Of a stretch of 64,000 nt of DNA, positions 33,867-42,741 are shown in pieces; position 1 is the first letter of the stretch; each line of letters opens with the position of its first letter. A program made the translations under genes and the position numbers. The stretch is from contig NZ_RAWE01000012.1 of the NCBI RefSeq assembly GCF_003611695.1, positions 35,905 to 99,904 on the forward strand, in the 5' to 3' direction. The notes under the pieces are model-generated. The model was not told the origin of the DNA and did no database searches. It saw only the letters and a program-made list of their open reading frames with translations. The DNA comes from Corallococcus carmarthensis (lineage in GTDB: Bacteria > Myxococcota > Myxococcia > Myxococcales > Myxococcaceae).

Positions 33867-35432
33867 ATGAAGAAAAACCATCTCCCCCGGTATGACGTGC
33901 TGTGCTTCACGGGGGCGCTGCTGTTGTCGCTGTCCTGTGGTTCCCAGGGTGACACTTCCCTGGAGCCGGATGAGACCGGCGAGGTCTCCCAGGCGGCCTT
34001 CGCTGCCCCCACGTTGCTCGAAGCCGTGCCCGGCGACGGGCAGGTGACGCTCCAGTGGACGGCGGGCCCCGCGGGCACCCAGGGCTACCAGGTGCGCTTC
34101 CGCGTGGGCTCCGGCAGCTGGGTGTACCGGGGCGCGGGCAACAACACGACCTACGCCGTCACGGGCCTCACCAACGGCACGAAGTACGAGTTCCACGTTC
34201 GCATCAAGGGCTCCACGGGCGACACGACCTCCGGGTACTCGAACGGCCTGTCCGCCACCCCCACCGCGGACGAGTGTGCTGGCACCTCCGTCCGCCACAT
34301 CACCGTCACCGGCTCGGGCTTGAAGGACGGCCTGACAGCCCAGAGCGCGGGCACGCTGGCGAACCTCAACGCCTTCATCCAGGCGGTGGGCCCCGGCGGT
34401 CTGGTGTGCATCCACGGCGGCACCTACGGCACCGGTACCACCGTGTCCCAGGGCGGCGCCGTGGGTTCGCCAGTCACCCTCAAGGGCGTGGAGGGGCGGC
34501 CCGTCTTCCAGTCCACCTTCGAGGCCTCCACTCGCGCGAAGTCCGGGCCCGTGGCCTTCACGGTCAAGGCCAGCAACCTGGTGTTCCACAACCTGGAGTT
34601 CCGGCACGTGGGCACGTGCTTCAGCTTCAAGGCCGTGTCACCCGTGTCTCACGTCACGCTCAGCCAGTTCCGCGCGGAGAACGTGGCCACCTGCGTGGAC
34701 GTGGAGCGCTCCAGCACCACCGCCTTCACGGACCTGACCATCCGGAACGCGATGATCCTCCAGTTCACGCGCGGCGGCATCTTCCTCGCGTCCGGCACGA
34801 ACCAGTCGCTCGTGGAGGATGTCTACATCGACATGGAGCCGGACCAGATTGGCGGGCAGGGGAGTGACTACCCCGTGGGCATCGCCCTCTACGACGCCAC
34901 GAACAACGTCACCCTGCGCCGCGCCACCGTGCTGAACGTCACCGGCATGCAGACGGGCTACACGCAAGGGGACGGCATCGACGGGGAGAGCACCGCGAGC
35001 GACGTCGTCCTGGAGGACAGCTACTTCCGGGGCAACGAGGACGGCTGCGTGGACACCAAGGTGCGCAACATGCTCATCCGCGACACCGTCGCCGCCGAGT
35101 GCAAGCGCAACTTCCGCCTGTGGCAGTCCGTCACGCCGGGTCCCCGTGTCGAAAACGTGAGCAGCTACCAGCCTCGCGACGGCCACTTCTTCATGCACTC
35201 CGGCACCACCACGGCGAAGGACATCGCCGTGTACTCCAGCAACGCCGCGAAGCTCGTCGCCTATGACTGTGATTCATCGTCCCCGTGCACGTTCAACGCG
35301 CAAGGCATCCAGGGGACGCTGCTGGATGCGAGCAAGCTCAACGCCACCGGCACCGTGACGGGCAACACGCTGGTGTACGGACAGGCGGTCACCATTCCTC
35401 CCGTTCCCAACCCCACGTCGTTCACGCCGTAA
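33867..35432 (+). CDS. fibronectin III / right-handed beta-helix lipoprotein
   Basis: 521 residues. A signal peptide with lipobox SLSC (C24) is followed by a fibronectin III domain (about 46-130; GDGQVTLQWTAGPAGTQGYQ). A right-handed parallel beta-helix runs from about 140 to 500, seen as repeated short strands with Asn and small residues (SNLVFHNLEFRHV, VSHVTLSQFRAENVA, TNNVTLRRATVLNVT). The arrangement resembles pectate-lyase-like or alginate-binding surface proteins. The stretch DGIDGESTASDVVLEDSYF with DGCVDTK gives clustered Asp that could bind calcium. Polysaccharide binding or lyase activity is probable but unproven. Confidence 0.83.
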   Translation: MKKNHLPRYDVLCFTGALLLSLSCGSQGDTSLEPDETGEVSQAAFAAPTLLEAVPGDGQVTLQWTAGPAGTQGYQVRFRVGSGSWVYRGAGNNTTYAVTGLTNGTKYEFHVRIKGSTGDTTSGYSNGLSATPTADECAGTSVRHITVTGSGLKDGLTAQSAGTLANLNAFIQAVGPGGLVCIHGGTYGTGTTVSQGGAVGSPVTLKGVEGRPVFQSTFEASTRAKSGPVAFTVKASNLVFHNLEFRHVGTCFSFKAVSPVSHVTLSQFRAENVATCVDVERSSTTAFTDLTIRNAMILQFTRGGIFLASGTNQSLVEDVYIDMEPDQIGGQGSDYPVGIALYDATNNVTLRRATVLNVTGMQTGYTQGDGIDGESTASDVVLEDSYFRGNEDGCVDTKVRNMLIRDTVAAECKRNFRLWQSVTPGPRVENVSSYQPRDGHFFMHSGTTTAKDIAVYSSNAAKLVAYDCDSSSPCTFNAQGIQGTLLDASKLNATGTVTGNTLVYGQAVTIPPVPNPTSFTP

Positions 35433-35447
35433 GGCTCTGGATACGAC

Positions 35448-35489
35448 AAGGCCCCCGGGTCCACTTGAGGATCCGGGGGCCTTCTTCGT
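35448..35489. terminator. bidirectional terminator between beta-helix and pirin genes
   Basis: A 15-base arm starting AAGGCCCCCGG pairs with one ending CCGGGGGCCTT (one mismatch near the loop; loop ACTTGA), giving A/T-ended stems on both strands followed by CTTCTTCG. It serves the two convergent genes. Confidence 0.8.
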
Positions 35490-35498
35490 GCCGGCGCA

Positions 35499-36194
35499 TC
35501 AGGCCAGGTCGAACAGCAGGGCCTCCAGCGGCTCGGAGGCGGTGAGCACGAGGCTCGACTCGTCGGTCACGGCGACGCCGTCACCGGCCTTCAGGGCCAC
35601 GCCGTTGAGCGTGCCCGTGCCCCGGGCAATCTGCACCCAGGCGTGACGCCCCTTGGGCAGCGTGTACTCCGCCTTCTCACCCGGGCTCAGCAGCGTGCTG
35701 CTGAGGAGCACGTCCTGGTGCACGGTGAGGCTGCCGTCGCGCGCGTCGGGGCTTGCCACCACGCGCCAGCGTCCCTTCCGGTCATTCTCCGGGAAGAACT
35801 TCTGCTCATATTCCGGCTTCAGACCCTTCTTGTCCGGGATGATCCAGATCTGCAGGAAGTGGACGTCCTCGTTGGAGCCGTTCATCTCGCTGTGCATCAC
35901 GCCCGTGCCGGCCGTCATGCGCTGCACCTCACCGGCGCGCAGGAGCCCCTGGCCTCCCGTGCTGTCCCGGTGCGCGATGGCACCGCTGAGCGGGTAGGTG
36001 ATGATCTCCATGTCCCGGTGCGGGTGCGTGTCGAAGCCCTCGCCGGACTGCACGCGGTCCTCGTTGATGACGCGCAGGGAGCGGAAGCCCATGTTCTCAG
36101 GGTCGAAGTAGCTCGCGAACGAGAAGGTGTGATGCGAATCCAGCCAGCCGTGGTTGGCGTGACCGCGTGCTTCGGAAGGGCGAACGTTCATCAT
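35499..36194 (-). CDS. pirin-family protein (quercetinase-like bicupin)
   Basis: 231 residues from the ATG at 36194, with AAAGGAAA upstream. The metal ligands typical of pirin are present: H57 and H59 in THPHRDME, H101 and E103 in VMHSEMN. The N-terminus GHANHGWLDSHHTFSF is a strong family mark. YhhW/pirin proteins bind iron or another metal and some oxidise quercetin. It follows the LysR gene on the same strand, with a palindrome in between that matches one before the LysR gene. Confidence 0.92.
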   Translation of the reverse strand: MMNVRPSEARGHANHGWLDSHHTFSFASYFDPENMGFRSLRVINEDRVQSGEGFDTHPHRDMEIITYPLSGAIAHRDSTGGQGLLRAGEVQRMTAGTGVMHSEMNGSNEDVHFLQIWIIPDKKGLKPEYEQKFFPENDRKGRWRVVASPDARDGSLTVHQDVLLSSTLLSPGEKAEYTLPKGRHAWVQIARGTGTLNGVALKAGDGVAVTDESSLVLTASEPLEALLFDLA

Positions 36195-36268
36195 GGTGTG
36201 TGTTTCCTTTCGAGACACAACATGCGCTCCAGAACGCCACCTGGCCAGCCGTGAACCTCGGGACACAT

Positions 36269-36286
36269 CGTTCCATCCACGGAACG
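36269..36286. promoter_or_regulatory. palindromic operator upstream of pirin
   Basis: CGTTCCATCCACGGAACG, an inverted repeat 75 bases before the pirin start. The 16-bp core matches the one at 37235-37250 at 13 of 16 positions, with all differences in the centre. Confidence 0.65.
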
Positions 36287-36302
36287 AAACGCCGCCACCG
36301 TC

Positions 36303-37208
36303 TCACTTCTTCGCTCGCTTGAGCGCTCCCTGCAGCTGGGGCCAGTGCTCGCGCAGCACCTCCACGAAGGCCATCACCTTGGGCACGTGGTGGCGCGTGG
36401 GCGGGTAGACGGCGTGCACCGGCGCGCCCGCGGAGCTCCAGTCAGGCAACACGCGCTGAAGCCGGCCGGACTCCAGGTCCTCGACACATTGTTGGCCGGG
36501 GATGAGGGCCACCCCGGCGCCCAACAACGTCACCGCGCGCAGCATGTCCGGCTCGTTGATCACCAGCCGCCCGGAGACCTTCACTTCGACCGCCCGCCCG
36601 GCCGCATGCAGCGTCCAGACGTTCCCCTGCAGGGCCGTACCGAAGAAGAGGCAGTCGTGCTTTGCCAGGTCCGAGGGAGTGCGCGGCGCGCCCCTCGCCT
36701 GGAGGTACTCCGGTGAGGCCACGACGAGCCGCTCGATGTCCCCCAGCCGCCGCGCCATCAGCGACGAGTCAGGCAGCCGCCCGGCCCGCACCGCCAGGTC
36801 GAACCCCTCCTCCATCAGGTCCACCGCGCGGTCCGTGCAGAGCATCTCCACCTGCACGTCCGGGTACTGCTCCATGAAGCGCGCCACCATGGGCGCGAGG
36901 AAATGGACGGACAGGGGCGTCGTCACGCGCAACAGCCCGTGCGGGCCCGCCTGCAGGCGCGTCACCGCCAGCTCCGCGGCCTCCGCTTCCGCGACGATGC
37001 GCTCGCAGTGCGCGTAGTACGCGCGGCCCACCTCCGTGAGGTGCAGCGTGCGCGTGGTGCGCTGGAGCAGCTGCGCGCCCACGCGCTCCTCCAGTTCGGA
37101 CACCTTCCGGCTCACGGTGGACTTGGGCATGCGCAGCGCCTTCGCCGCCGCCGTGAAGCTGCCCGCCTGGACCACCCGGGCGAAGACGAGGAGTTCGTTC
37201 AGGTCCAT
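36303..37208 (-). CDS. LysR-family transcriptional regulator
   Basis: 301 residues. The N-terminal winged helix-turn-helix (VFARVVQAGSFTAAAKALRM then PKSTVSRKVSELEERVGAQL) is typical. The effector domain is of the aromatic/quinone-type group (LLRVTTPLSVHFLAPMVARF, LMARRLGDIERLVVASPEYL), close in form to DsdC/AaeR-like regulators that sit beside pirin or small redox genes. It probably acts on the two matching palindromes at 36269-36286 and 37233-37252. That would place pirin, YceI and itself under its control. Confidence 0.93.
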   Translation of the reverse strand: MDLNELLVFARVVQAGSFTAAAKALRMPKSTVSRKVSELEERVGAQLLQRTTRTLHLTEVGRAYYAHCERIVAEAEAAELAVTRLQAGPHGLLRVTTPLSVHFLAPMVARFMEQYPDVQVEMLCTDRAVDLMEEGFDLAVRAGRLPDSSLMARRLGDIERLVVASPEYLQARGAPRTPSDLAKHDCLFFGTALQGNVWTLHAAGRAVEVKVSGRLVINEPDMLRAVTLLGAGVALIPGQQCVEDLESGRLQRVLPDWSSAGAPVHAVYPPTRHHVPKVMAFVEVLREHWPQLQGALKRAKK

Positions 37209-37232
37209 GGCCGTGCCCTCGTGCGGAGGAGA

Positions 37233-37252
37233 CTGTTCCAGCCGTGGAACAG
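37233..37252. promoter_or_regulatory. palindromic operator between the LysR and YceI genes
   Basis: CTGTTCCAGCCGTGGAACAG is a perfect 8-bp inverted repeat with a 4-base centre. It is 25 bases before the LysR start and about 107 before YceI, as expected for autoregulation with divergent activation. Confidence 0.7.
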
Positions 37253-37358
37253 TGCTTCCTGTCCGTCCCGTCTAATCCGGAACGTGGGGGGCCGCTACCT
37301 TACGCCTCGTTGAAACACACCGCCGCGGGACGCGGCGCTCACGACAAGGAAGACGACC

Positions 37359-37907
37359 ATGGCCTCGACCCTCTGGAACATCGACACCACGCACACGGGC
37401 ATCCACTTCAGCGTCCGGCACATGGTGGTCGCGAAGGTGCGCGGCAGCTTCACGAAGTTCGGCGGCACCATTACGCTGGATGACGCGAACCCCTCGGCCT
37501 CGGCGGTCTCCGTCTCCATCGAGTCGGCGAGCATCGGCACGGGCGTGGAGCAGCGCGACAACCACCTGCGCTCGCCGGACTTCTTCGACGTGGAGAAGTT
37601 CCCGGCCATCACCTTCCAGAGCACGAAGGTGGAGCCCGCTGGCAAGCACCTGAAGGTGACGGGCCAGCTCACCATCCGTGGCATCAGCCGCGAGGTCGTC
37701 CTGGAGACCGAGCAGCTGGGCGTCGCCAAGGATCCGTGGGGCAACACCAAGGCCGCGTTCGAGGCGAAGACGTCCATCAACCGCAGCGACTTCGGCCTGA
37801 CGTGGAACCAGGCGCTGGAGGCGGGCGGCGTGCTGGTGGGCGAGAAGATCGAAATCGCCCTCGAGGTCCAGGCCGCCCAGGCGCAGTCGGGCGAGAAGGC
37901 GGCCTGA
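37359..37907 (+). CDS. YceI-family polyisoprenoid-binding-like protein
   Basis: 182 residues, with no signal peptide (MASTLWNIDTTHTGIHFSVRH), so it is probably cytoplasmic, unlike periplasmic YceI. The lipocalin-like barrel shows family motifs VRHMVVAKVRGSF, DNHLRSPDFFDVEKFPAITF and GQLTIRGISREV. YceI proteins bind isoprenoid quinone-like lipids and are often induced with redox genes. The neighbouring pirin and LysR genes suggest a small quinone or oxidative stress regulon. Confidence 0.93.
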   Translation: MASTLWNIDTTHTGIHFSVRHMVVAKVRGSFTKFGGTITLDDANPSASAVSVSIESASIGTGVEQRDNHLRSPDFFDVEKFPAITFQSTKVEPAGKHLKVTGQLTIRGISREVVLETEQLGVAKDPWGNTKAAFEAKTSINRSDFGLTWNQALEAGGVLVGEKIEIALEVQAAQAQSGEKAA

Positions 37908-37919
37908 ACCCGAGGAGTG

Positions 37920-38852
37920 CTACTCGACGGTGAAGGACGTCAGGACGAAGTGCACGTCGGACTCCGCGCCCGAGCTGACCGTCGCGGTCGCCGGGCGCGT
38001 GATGTCCGTGCTGAAGGACACGCCCGCGGGCCCCACCAGGTCCACCTGGTAGGTGCCGGGCAGCAGGTACTTGAAGTCCGCCACGTAGCGGGTGGCCGTG
38101 CTGGCGCTGAAGGACAGCGTCTCGCGGCTGCCGTCGGCGTTGATCAGCACTGCGGAGAAGCTGCCCAGCTGCGTCGGGCCCATGGGCAGCGACACGCTGC
38201 CTGCCTCCAGCGACACCTCCACGTTGCCGGAGAACTGGAGGTCCGCGCCCTTGATGACGGGCCGCATGACCCACTTGCCGGAGCCGCCGGCCTCCTTGCC
38301 AAAGCTCTGCGCGACGTCGAAGTCCACCAGGATGACCTTCTGGTCGTCATCGCTGGTGATGGTGACGTCCGCGTCCTTGTCGAACTTCACCTTGAGGCCG
38401 GAGCTGCTGGCGCTGGGCATCTGCAGGTCGCCGTCCACCTGGGCCCCGTCGGGCAGGCCCTCGTAGTTGGCGGACGTCGCGAAGATGCGGCTTCCGCCAT
38501 CCTGCTTCACCTGGATGTAGCCGCCGGTGATGACGAAGCGCAGCTCCTTGTACGTGCCCGGCGGCACCTCCGCGTCCTTCACCAGGTCCGCGGTGTCGTT
38601 GGCCAGGGTGAGCAGGTCGGTGGTGACGGGCTCGCTCAGCAGCACCACATCGCCCTTGCCGTCTTTGTCTCCGTCCACGCTGCCCTTCAGATACACCTTC
38701 GAGATGGTCACCACGGCCTTCTCGAAGGTGTCGCCCGGAGCGTCGGTCAGCTTCAGGGTGACGTGGGACTTGCCGCCGTCGCCGCAGGCCGCGAGGCACA
38801 GCAGCCCCGTGGCCAGGAGCAGGGTGGAGGTCAGGTGTCGCAGGGTCGTCAT
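37920..38852 (-). CDS. DUF4382-domain lipoprotein
   Basis: 310 residues from the ATG at 38852. Lipobox LAAC. A DUF4382 beta-sandwich follows (HVTLKLTDAPGDTFEKAVVT, GTYKELRFVITGGYI), a fold related to carbohydrate-binding surface proteins. A second beta domain occupies residues about 190-310 (KYLLPGTYQVDLVGPAGVSF). The function is unknown, and it is probably attached to the outer membrane. It ends 12 bp from the convergent YceI gene. Confidence 0.85.
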   Translation of the reverse strand: MTTLRHLTSTLLLATGLLCLAACGDGGKSHVTLKLTDAPGDTFEKAVVTISKVYLKGSVDGDKDGKGDVVLLSEPVTTDLLTLANDTADLVKDAEVPPGTYKELRFVITGGYIQVKQDGGSRIFATSANYEGLPDGAQVDGDLQMPSASSSGLKVKFDKDADVTITSDDDQKVILVDFDVAQSFGKEAGGSGKWVMRPVIKGADLQFSGNVEVSLEAGSVSLPMGPTQLGSFSAVLINADGSRETLSFSASTATRYVADFKYLLPGTYQVDLVGPAGVSFSTDITRPATATVSSGAESDVHFVLTSFTVE

Positions 38853-38927
38853 GGGAGGGCCTCTGTTGGAATCAGGGGTGAACGCAGCAGAAGACCCGCC
38901 CACGTCCGGACTGGCCACAGCGCCGTG

Positions 38928-39428
38928 TCAGCCGATGACCGGCCAGCACTGTCCTTCCTGGCACGACAGCGAATTGCAGCAGTTCTCCTCGCCCGCGGTG
39001 GGGCACTCGCCGCCTTCGGGGATGCACTGGGGACCGGCGTCGATGCCACCGCCCGTGCCCGCGTCCGTCGTGCCTCCGTCGGACTCACAGGTGCCGCCGT
39101 CCGTAGGCGTTTCACCTCCGTCGTCGCAGGCGCCCAGCGTGTCTCCGTGGCGCAGGTGCGCGGCCATCGCGGGCAGGCCCACCGTGATGGTGTGCGCATT
39201 GGCGGGATTGCCGGGAGGAATGTGGCACAGGGTGACGTGGCCAGTGCCTCCGGGTGCCGTGCCACCATCCGTGGCGGGAGCCTCTCCGGCGGCGCCGCCC
39301 AGGTTGTCATCGCCCGTGGAGAGCGACGGATCCTCCGACGGCGTGGGGCCGCCGCCGCAGCCCAGGGACAGCAGCGCCGCGCACAACACCATCCATGCCG
39401 CGGAAGAGGGAGCGGTCGGGTTACGCAT
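38928..39428 (-). CDS. Cys-rich lipoprotein
   Basis: 166 residues; the start at 39428 is preferred because AGGAGG sits 6 bases upstream (39434 would abut it). Lipobox SLGC. A Gly/Thr/Asp linker leads to CHIPPGNPANAHTITVGLPA with AAHLRHGDTLGAC, a short His/Cys motif found in secreted bacterial proteins. The C-terminal cysteine cluster (CIPEGGECPTAGEENCCNSL) resembles a small disulfide-bonded knot. No enzymatic role is suggested. Confidence 0.78.
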   Translation of the reverse strand: MRNPTAPSSAAWMVLCAALLSLGCGGGPTPSEDPSLSTGDDNLGGAAGEAPATDGGTAPGGTGHVTLCHIPPGNPANAHTITVGLPAMAAHLRHGDTLGACDDGGETPTDGGTCESDGGTTDAGTGGGIDAGPQCIPEGGECPTAGEENCCNSLSCQEGQCWPVIG

Positions 39429-39578
39429 GGTCATCCTCCTGTGAGACGAGGCGGTGGGGGGTCCCCTGCGGGAGCGGGAGTGCCTCGTTGTCAGGAAGAC
39501 CCGGTGCTTTGCCCGGTGGCCACAACTCCAGACGGGCGGCGAAGTGCGCGGCCACCCGGGGTCCGGATTGATGTGTCT

Positions 39579-40301
39579 TTACGGAATGGTCTCTTCGCAG
39601 CGGAAGCCGTTGCAGACTTCTGATGACTCGCAATGGATGGTGTCGAGGCATTCCACGCAGTGGCCATCCAGCGCGCAATGGCTGTCATCGTCACAGCCCG
39701 TCCGCGCGCAACCCTCCTCGGCGAAGCCCTCCTCCGGGACGAGCTCCACGTTCAGCGCCGTCTGCTTGCCCTCGTCCACGCAGCCCTGCACGGCCGTGGA
39801 GATGAAGCCGGGCGCGGAGACGCTGAGTCCGTAGCAGCCATCCGGCAGCGGCCCCAGGCGGCGGGGCGCCCTGTCATCGAGCTGGGTGGCGTCAATGGGC
39901 GTGCCGTCCACGGAGGCCTTCGCGTCCGTCACCCTCGGGCTGCCTTGGGTGTGGAGCTTCACGAAGAAGCTGCCAGCGGGCCGGGGCGCCACGTCCGGGA
40001 CGTCCACGGACTGACCGCCCTGCACGGTGAGCGGCACGCGCGCGGCCTTGTCCTCGGTGGCCACGACGAAGAGCTCCGCCGGGCCCGCGGGCACGTCCTC
40101 CAGCGTGAAGCGGCCCTGCGCGTCCACGCTGGCGCGCACGCCCGGCGCGCCGATGACGGACACCAGCGCGACGGCGGGGTCGAACTCCGTGAGCCGGCCG
40201 CGCACGGTGCCCGCGCGGAAGGGCTCGTTGTCCAGGCTTCCGCATGCGCCCAGGCCCAGGCCGAGCGAGGACAGCGTCAAGAACAGGCATTGGCGACGCA
40301 T
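39579..40301 (-). CDS. lipoprotein with carboxypeptidase-regulatory-like domain, last gene of the metacaspase operon
   Basis: 240 residues. Lipobox GACG (C20). Residues about 28-110 form a CarboxypepD_reg-like beta-sandwich (GVRASVDAQGRFTLEDVPAG). A second short beta domain follows, and the C-terminus is a cysteine-rich EGF-like segment (CDDDSHCALDGHCVECLDTI). Its start codon shares one base with the metacaspase stop, so it belongs to the sigma/anti-sigma/metacaspase operon. It may display or anchor a complex on the outer membrane. Confidence 0.82.
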   Translation of the reverse strand: MRRQCLFLTLSSLGLGLGACGSLDNEPFRAGTVRGRLTEFDPAVALVSVIGAPGVRASVDAQGRFTLEDVPAGPAELFVVATEDKAARVPLTVQGGQSVDVPDVAPRPAGSFFVKLHTQGSPRVTDAKASVDGTPIDATQLDDRAPRRLGPLPDGCYGLSVSAPGFISTAVQGCVDEGKQTALNVELVPEEGFAEEGCARTGCDDDSHCALDGHCVECLDTIHCESSEVCNGFRCEETIP

Positions 40302-41947
40302 CAGAAGCGGTACCCCACGCCGGCGTTTCCGCCGATGAAGCCCACGGCCTGTCCCTGCCCGTCCACCACCACGTACGTCAGCATCCCGTGGCCCTGCGCG
40401 GTGAGCTCCAACCGCTCACCCAGGCGCCACGCCAGTCCGCCCACCACACCGGGGCTGACGGTGAAGTAGCGCTGGCCTCCCGAATAGGCCTCCACGTCAA
40501 AAGACCTGCCCAGGTACAACGCGGCCACACGCGGGCCCGCGAAGAGCGTCAGCCGCTCCCAACGCCACAGGTACGGCACCGCCGCGCCCAGCGTGAGCGC
40601 GGTGTAGCCGAAGGGCACCTCGCTGCCGGGCGCCACCTGGAGCTTCTTCCTCCCGTGGCCCAGCCCCACGTCCACCAGCAGGCCCAGGTTTTGGAGCGGC
40701 AGATCCTCCAGCCGCAGCACGACGCCCACCTGGGGCGCGGCGGGCAGCAGCTCGCGCCGGCTCTTGCCGTCCGCGAAGGACATCATGCCGCCCACGAGCG
40801 ACAGCGCACGGCGCGGGATGGCGTCCGCGAGCAGGCGCTCCAATGGCAGACGTTCGCCCCGGGCCACGTCCACCTCGCGCCGCACCAGGACAGCGTCGCC
40901 CTTGGTGAGCTCCACCGTGCGCCGGCCCGGGCCCACCGCGGCGCCGCCCGGCAGCTCCAGCCGTGGCTCTCCGTCCACCTTGAGCAGGAAGCCGTCCAGG
41001 CGCGGGTTGTAGGAGAACAGCTCCGGCTGGCCCGTGCGGTCGATGCGGCCCGCGAGGATGACCGGATCCGCGCCCACTTCGAGAATCTCCGCGGACGGAC
41101 GCTGCCGTCCTTCCGTGAAGGCGAAGGTGCGGCGGCGTGAATAGTCGTGCGCCTCCGTGGCGGTGACGGCGCCGTCCGCGTTGCGGTCCGCCGGGCCGTT
41201 CAGGCCCTCGATGAGGAAGTACGTGTAGATGTCGTTGCGCAGGCCCTCGTCCTCGCGCGCCGTCTCGCCCCAGTCGCTGGCGGCGAACACCATGGAGGCG
41301 CGGGAGGACTCCTCCAGGGGCCGCGCGTAGAAGCCGGACTTGATGCCGGCCAGCTCCACCTCCAGCTCCTTGGGCAGCAGCGACTTGCCGCTGCCGCTGT
41401 GGCAGGTGGCCAGCACCAGCAGCCGCCGCCGGCTGGGCAGCTGTTCGAACTCCGCCTTCAGCGCGTCCATGGAGAGCGCCGTCTGCGGGATGGCGCGGTA
41501 GGACGCGTCGCGGGTGACGAGGTAGCGCGTGAGCTCACCCTTGCCGTCGCGCGCGAGCGTGCCGTGCGCGGACAGGTACACCATCACCACGTCGTCGGGC
41601 CGGGTGGCTTCACGCCGCAGCTGCCGGAGCGCCGCGAGGATGGCGTCGCGGGTCGTCTCCTCCGGGCGCGTGAGGACGCGCACCTGGTCGAAGTGGCCTC
41701 GCGCGGGGTCCTTCAGCGCCGCGGCCAGGTCGGTGGCGTCCTTGGCGGAGAAGCGCAGCGTGCGCCACTGCGGATCATCGAACGAGGACACGCCCACCAG
41801 CAGCGCGAGCCGCCGGGGCGTGTACGCGCGCGACAGGTCCGCCGCGTCGAGCCGCAGCGGCACGAGCCCGCCCTTGTCTCCGGCCGTGGCGGAAGGACCC
41901 GCGCAGGCGCAGAGGAAGACGAGCAGCAGGGGAAGGAGGCGCCTCAC
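40301..41947 (-). CDS. caspase-family (metacaspase-like) lipoprotein with C-terminal beta-rich domain
   Basis: 548 residues. Signal with lipobox LCAC (C15). The caspase p20-like domain (residues about 45-270) shows RLALLVGVSSFDDPQWRTLR, the catalytic His in YLSAHGT (H128) and the Cys in LATCHSGSG (C182). EDEGLRNDIYTYFLIEGLNG and ADRNADGAVTATE follow; the Asp-rich piece may bind calcium. Residues about 300-380 are a PEGA-like beta domain, and residues 380-548 have many amphipathic strands ending in F, resembling an outer-membrane barrel. It overlaps the upstream anti-sigma-like gene by 4 bp. It may be a periplasmic or surface protease that responds to envelope signals. Confidence 0.86.
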   Translation of the reverse strand: MRRLLPLLLVFLCACAGPSATAGDKGGLVPLRLDAADLSRAYTPRRLALLVGVSSFDDPQWRTLRFSAKDATDLAAALKDPARGHFDQVRVLTRPEETTRDAILAALRQLRREATRPDDVVMVYLSAHGTLARDGKGELTRYLVTRDASYRAIPQTALSMDALKAEFEQLPSRRRLLVLATCHSGSGKSLLPKELEVELAGIKSGFYARPLEESSRASMVFAASDWGETAREDEGLRNDIYTYFLIEGLNGPADRNADGAVTATEAHDYSRRRTFAFTEGRQRPSAEILEVGADPVILAGRIDRTGQPELFSYNPRLDGFLLKVDGEPRLELPGGAAVGPGRRTVELTKGDAVLVRREVDVARGERLPLERLLADAIPRRALSLVGGMMSFADGKSRRELLPAAPQVGVVLRLEDLPLQNLGLLVDVGLGHGRKKLQVAPGSEVPFGYTALTLGAAVPYLWRWERLTLFAGPRVAALYLGRSFDVEAYSGGQRYFTVSPGVVGGLAWRLGERLELTAQGHGMLTYVVVDGQGQAVGFIGGNAGVGYRF

Positions 41948-42738
41948 GGAGCCAGAGTCTGACCGGATTGGACCCGCACGTCGAACCTCGAAACAGTGCC
42001 CGGGCGTGCATCCGGGCTTCCGTCCGCGTCCAGCGCGGCGAGTGCGTCCTGCTCCGTTGCCGACTCACCGGGAGCGAAGGCGACCAGCACCAACGACAGC
42101 CGGCCTTCGTCCGACTCCAGGCTCACGCCCGTGAGGCCGTCGGGCCCCTCCAGGTCGTGCGTTCCCGCGTCCAGGGCAAAGCGGCCGAGCAGCTCCGGGG
42201 CCTGGTGCTCCCGCTGCTGGTAGAGCAGCGCGGTGCCGGACTCCGTCGCGTGGTAGCGCAGGAGCAGCACCTCGTCGCTGGTGACGTCCGCGCCGGAGTC
42301 CAACCGGCGCAGGCCGCCGTCGGTGCCCCGGGCGACCACGGCCAGCTCCAGGGAGATGCGGCCGGGTCCCTTCTCTCCGGTCCACTCCGTGGTGCCTCGC
42401 GCGGGCCCCTTCACCAGGGGCACCAGCACGACCATCAATACGGAGGCGGCGAGCGCGCCGGCCATCCAGCCCAGATACCGTCCGGATGGCGGGGTGAAGC
42501 GGCGGGCGCGGGGCGGGGTGCGCAGCGGGACGACAGTGGCGCCTTGCGCCTCGGCCTTCCGGGCGGGAGCGAGCGCCAGCAGCAGCGCGTCCGCATGCCC
42601 GTCGAGCGGATCCATGTGCGTGGCGAGGAACGTCTCACAGACCTCGCAGGGCGAGGCCAGGTGCTCACGGAACCAGGCGACCGCCGCGGGGTCGCGCTGG
42701 GCGAGCTCGGCCATCGCGGCGGCATCCAGGTGTCTCAT
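41944..42738 (-). CDS. anti-sigma-factor-like single-pass membrane protein
   Basis: 264 residues. The N-terminal 40 residues hold EHLASPCEVC, an H-x4-C-x2-C variant of the zinc anti-sigma motif HxxxCxxC. A membrane helix follows (GWMAGALAASVLMVVLVPLV, about 89-108). The outer domain (about 110-264) resembles DUF4384-type sensors (LLLRYHATESGTALLYQQRE). It starts 3 bp after the ECF sigma gene and overlaps the metacaspase gene, so it probably holds the sigma factor at the inner membrane. Confidence 0.8.
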   Translation of the reverse strand: MRHLDAAAMAELAQRDPAAVAWFREHLASPCEVCETFLATHMDPLDGHADALLLALAPARKAEAQGATVVPLRTPPRARRFTPPSGRYLGWMAGALAASVLMVVLVPLVKGPARGTTEWTGEKGPGRISLELAVVARGTDGGLRRLDSGADVTSDEVLLLRYHATESGTALLYQQREHQAPELLGRFALDAGTHDLEGPDGLTGVSLESDEGRLSLVLVAFAPGESATEQDALAALDADGSPDARPGTVSRFDVRVQSGQTLAP

Positions 42739-42741
42739 GGC

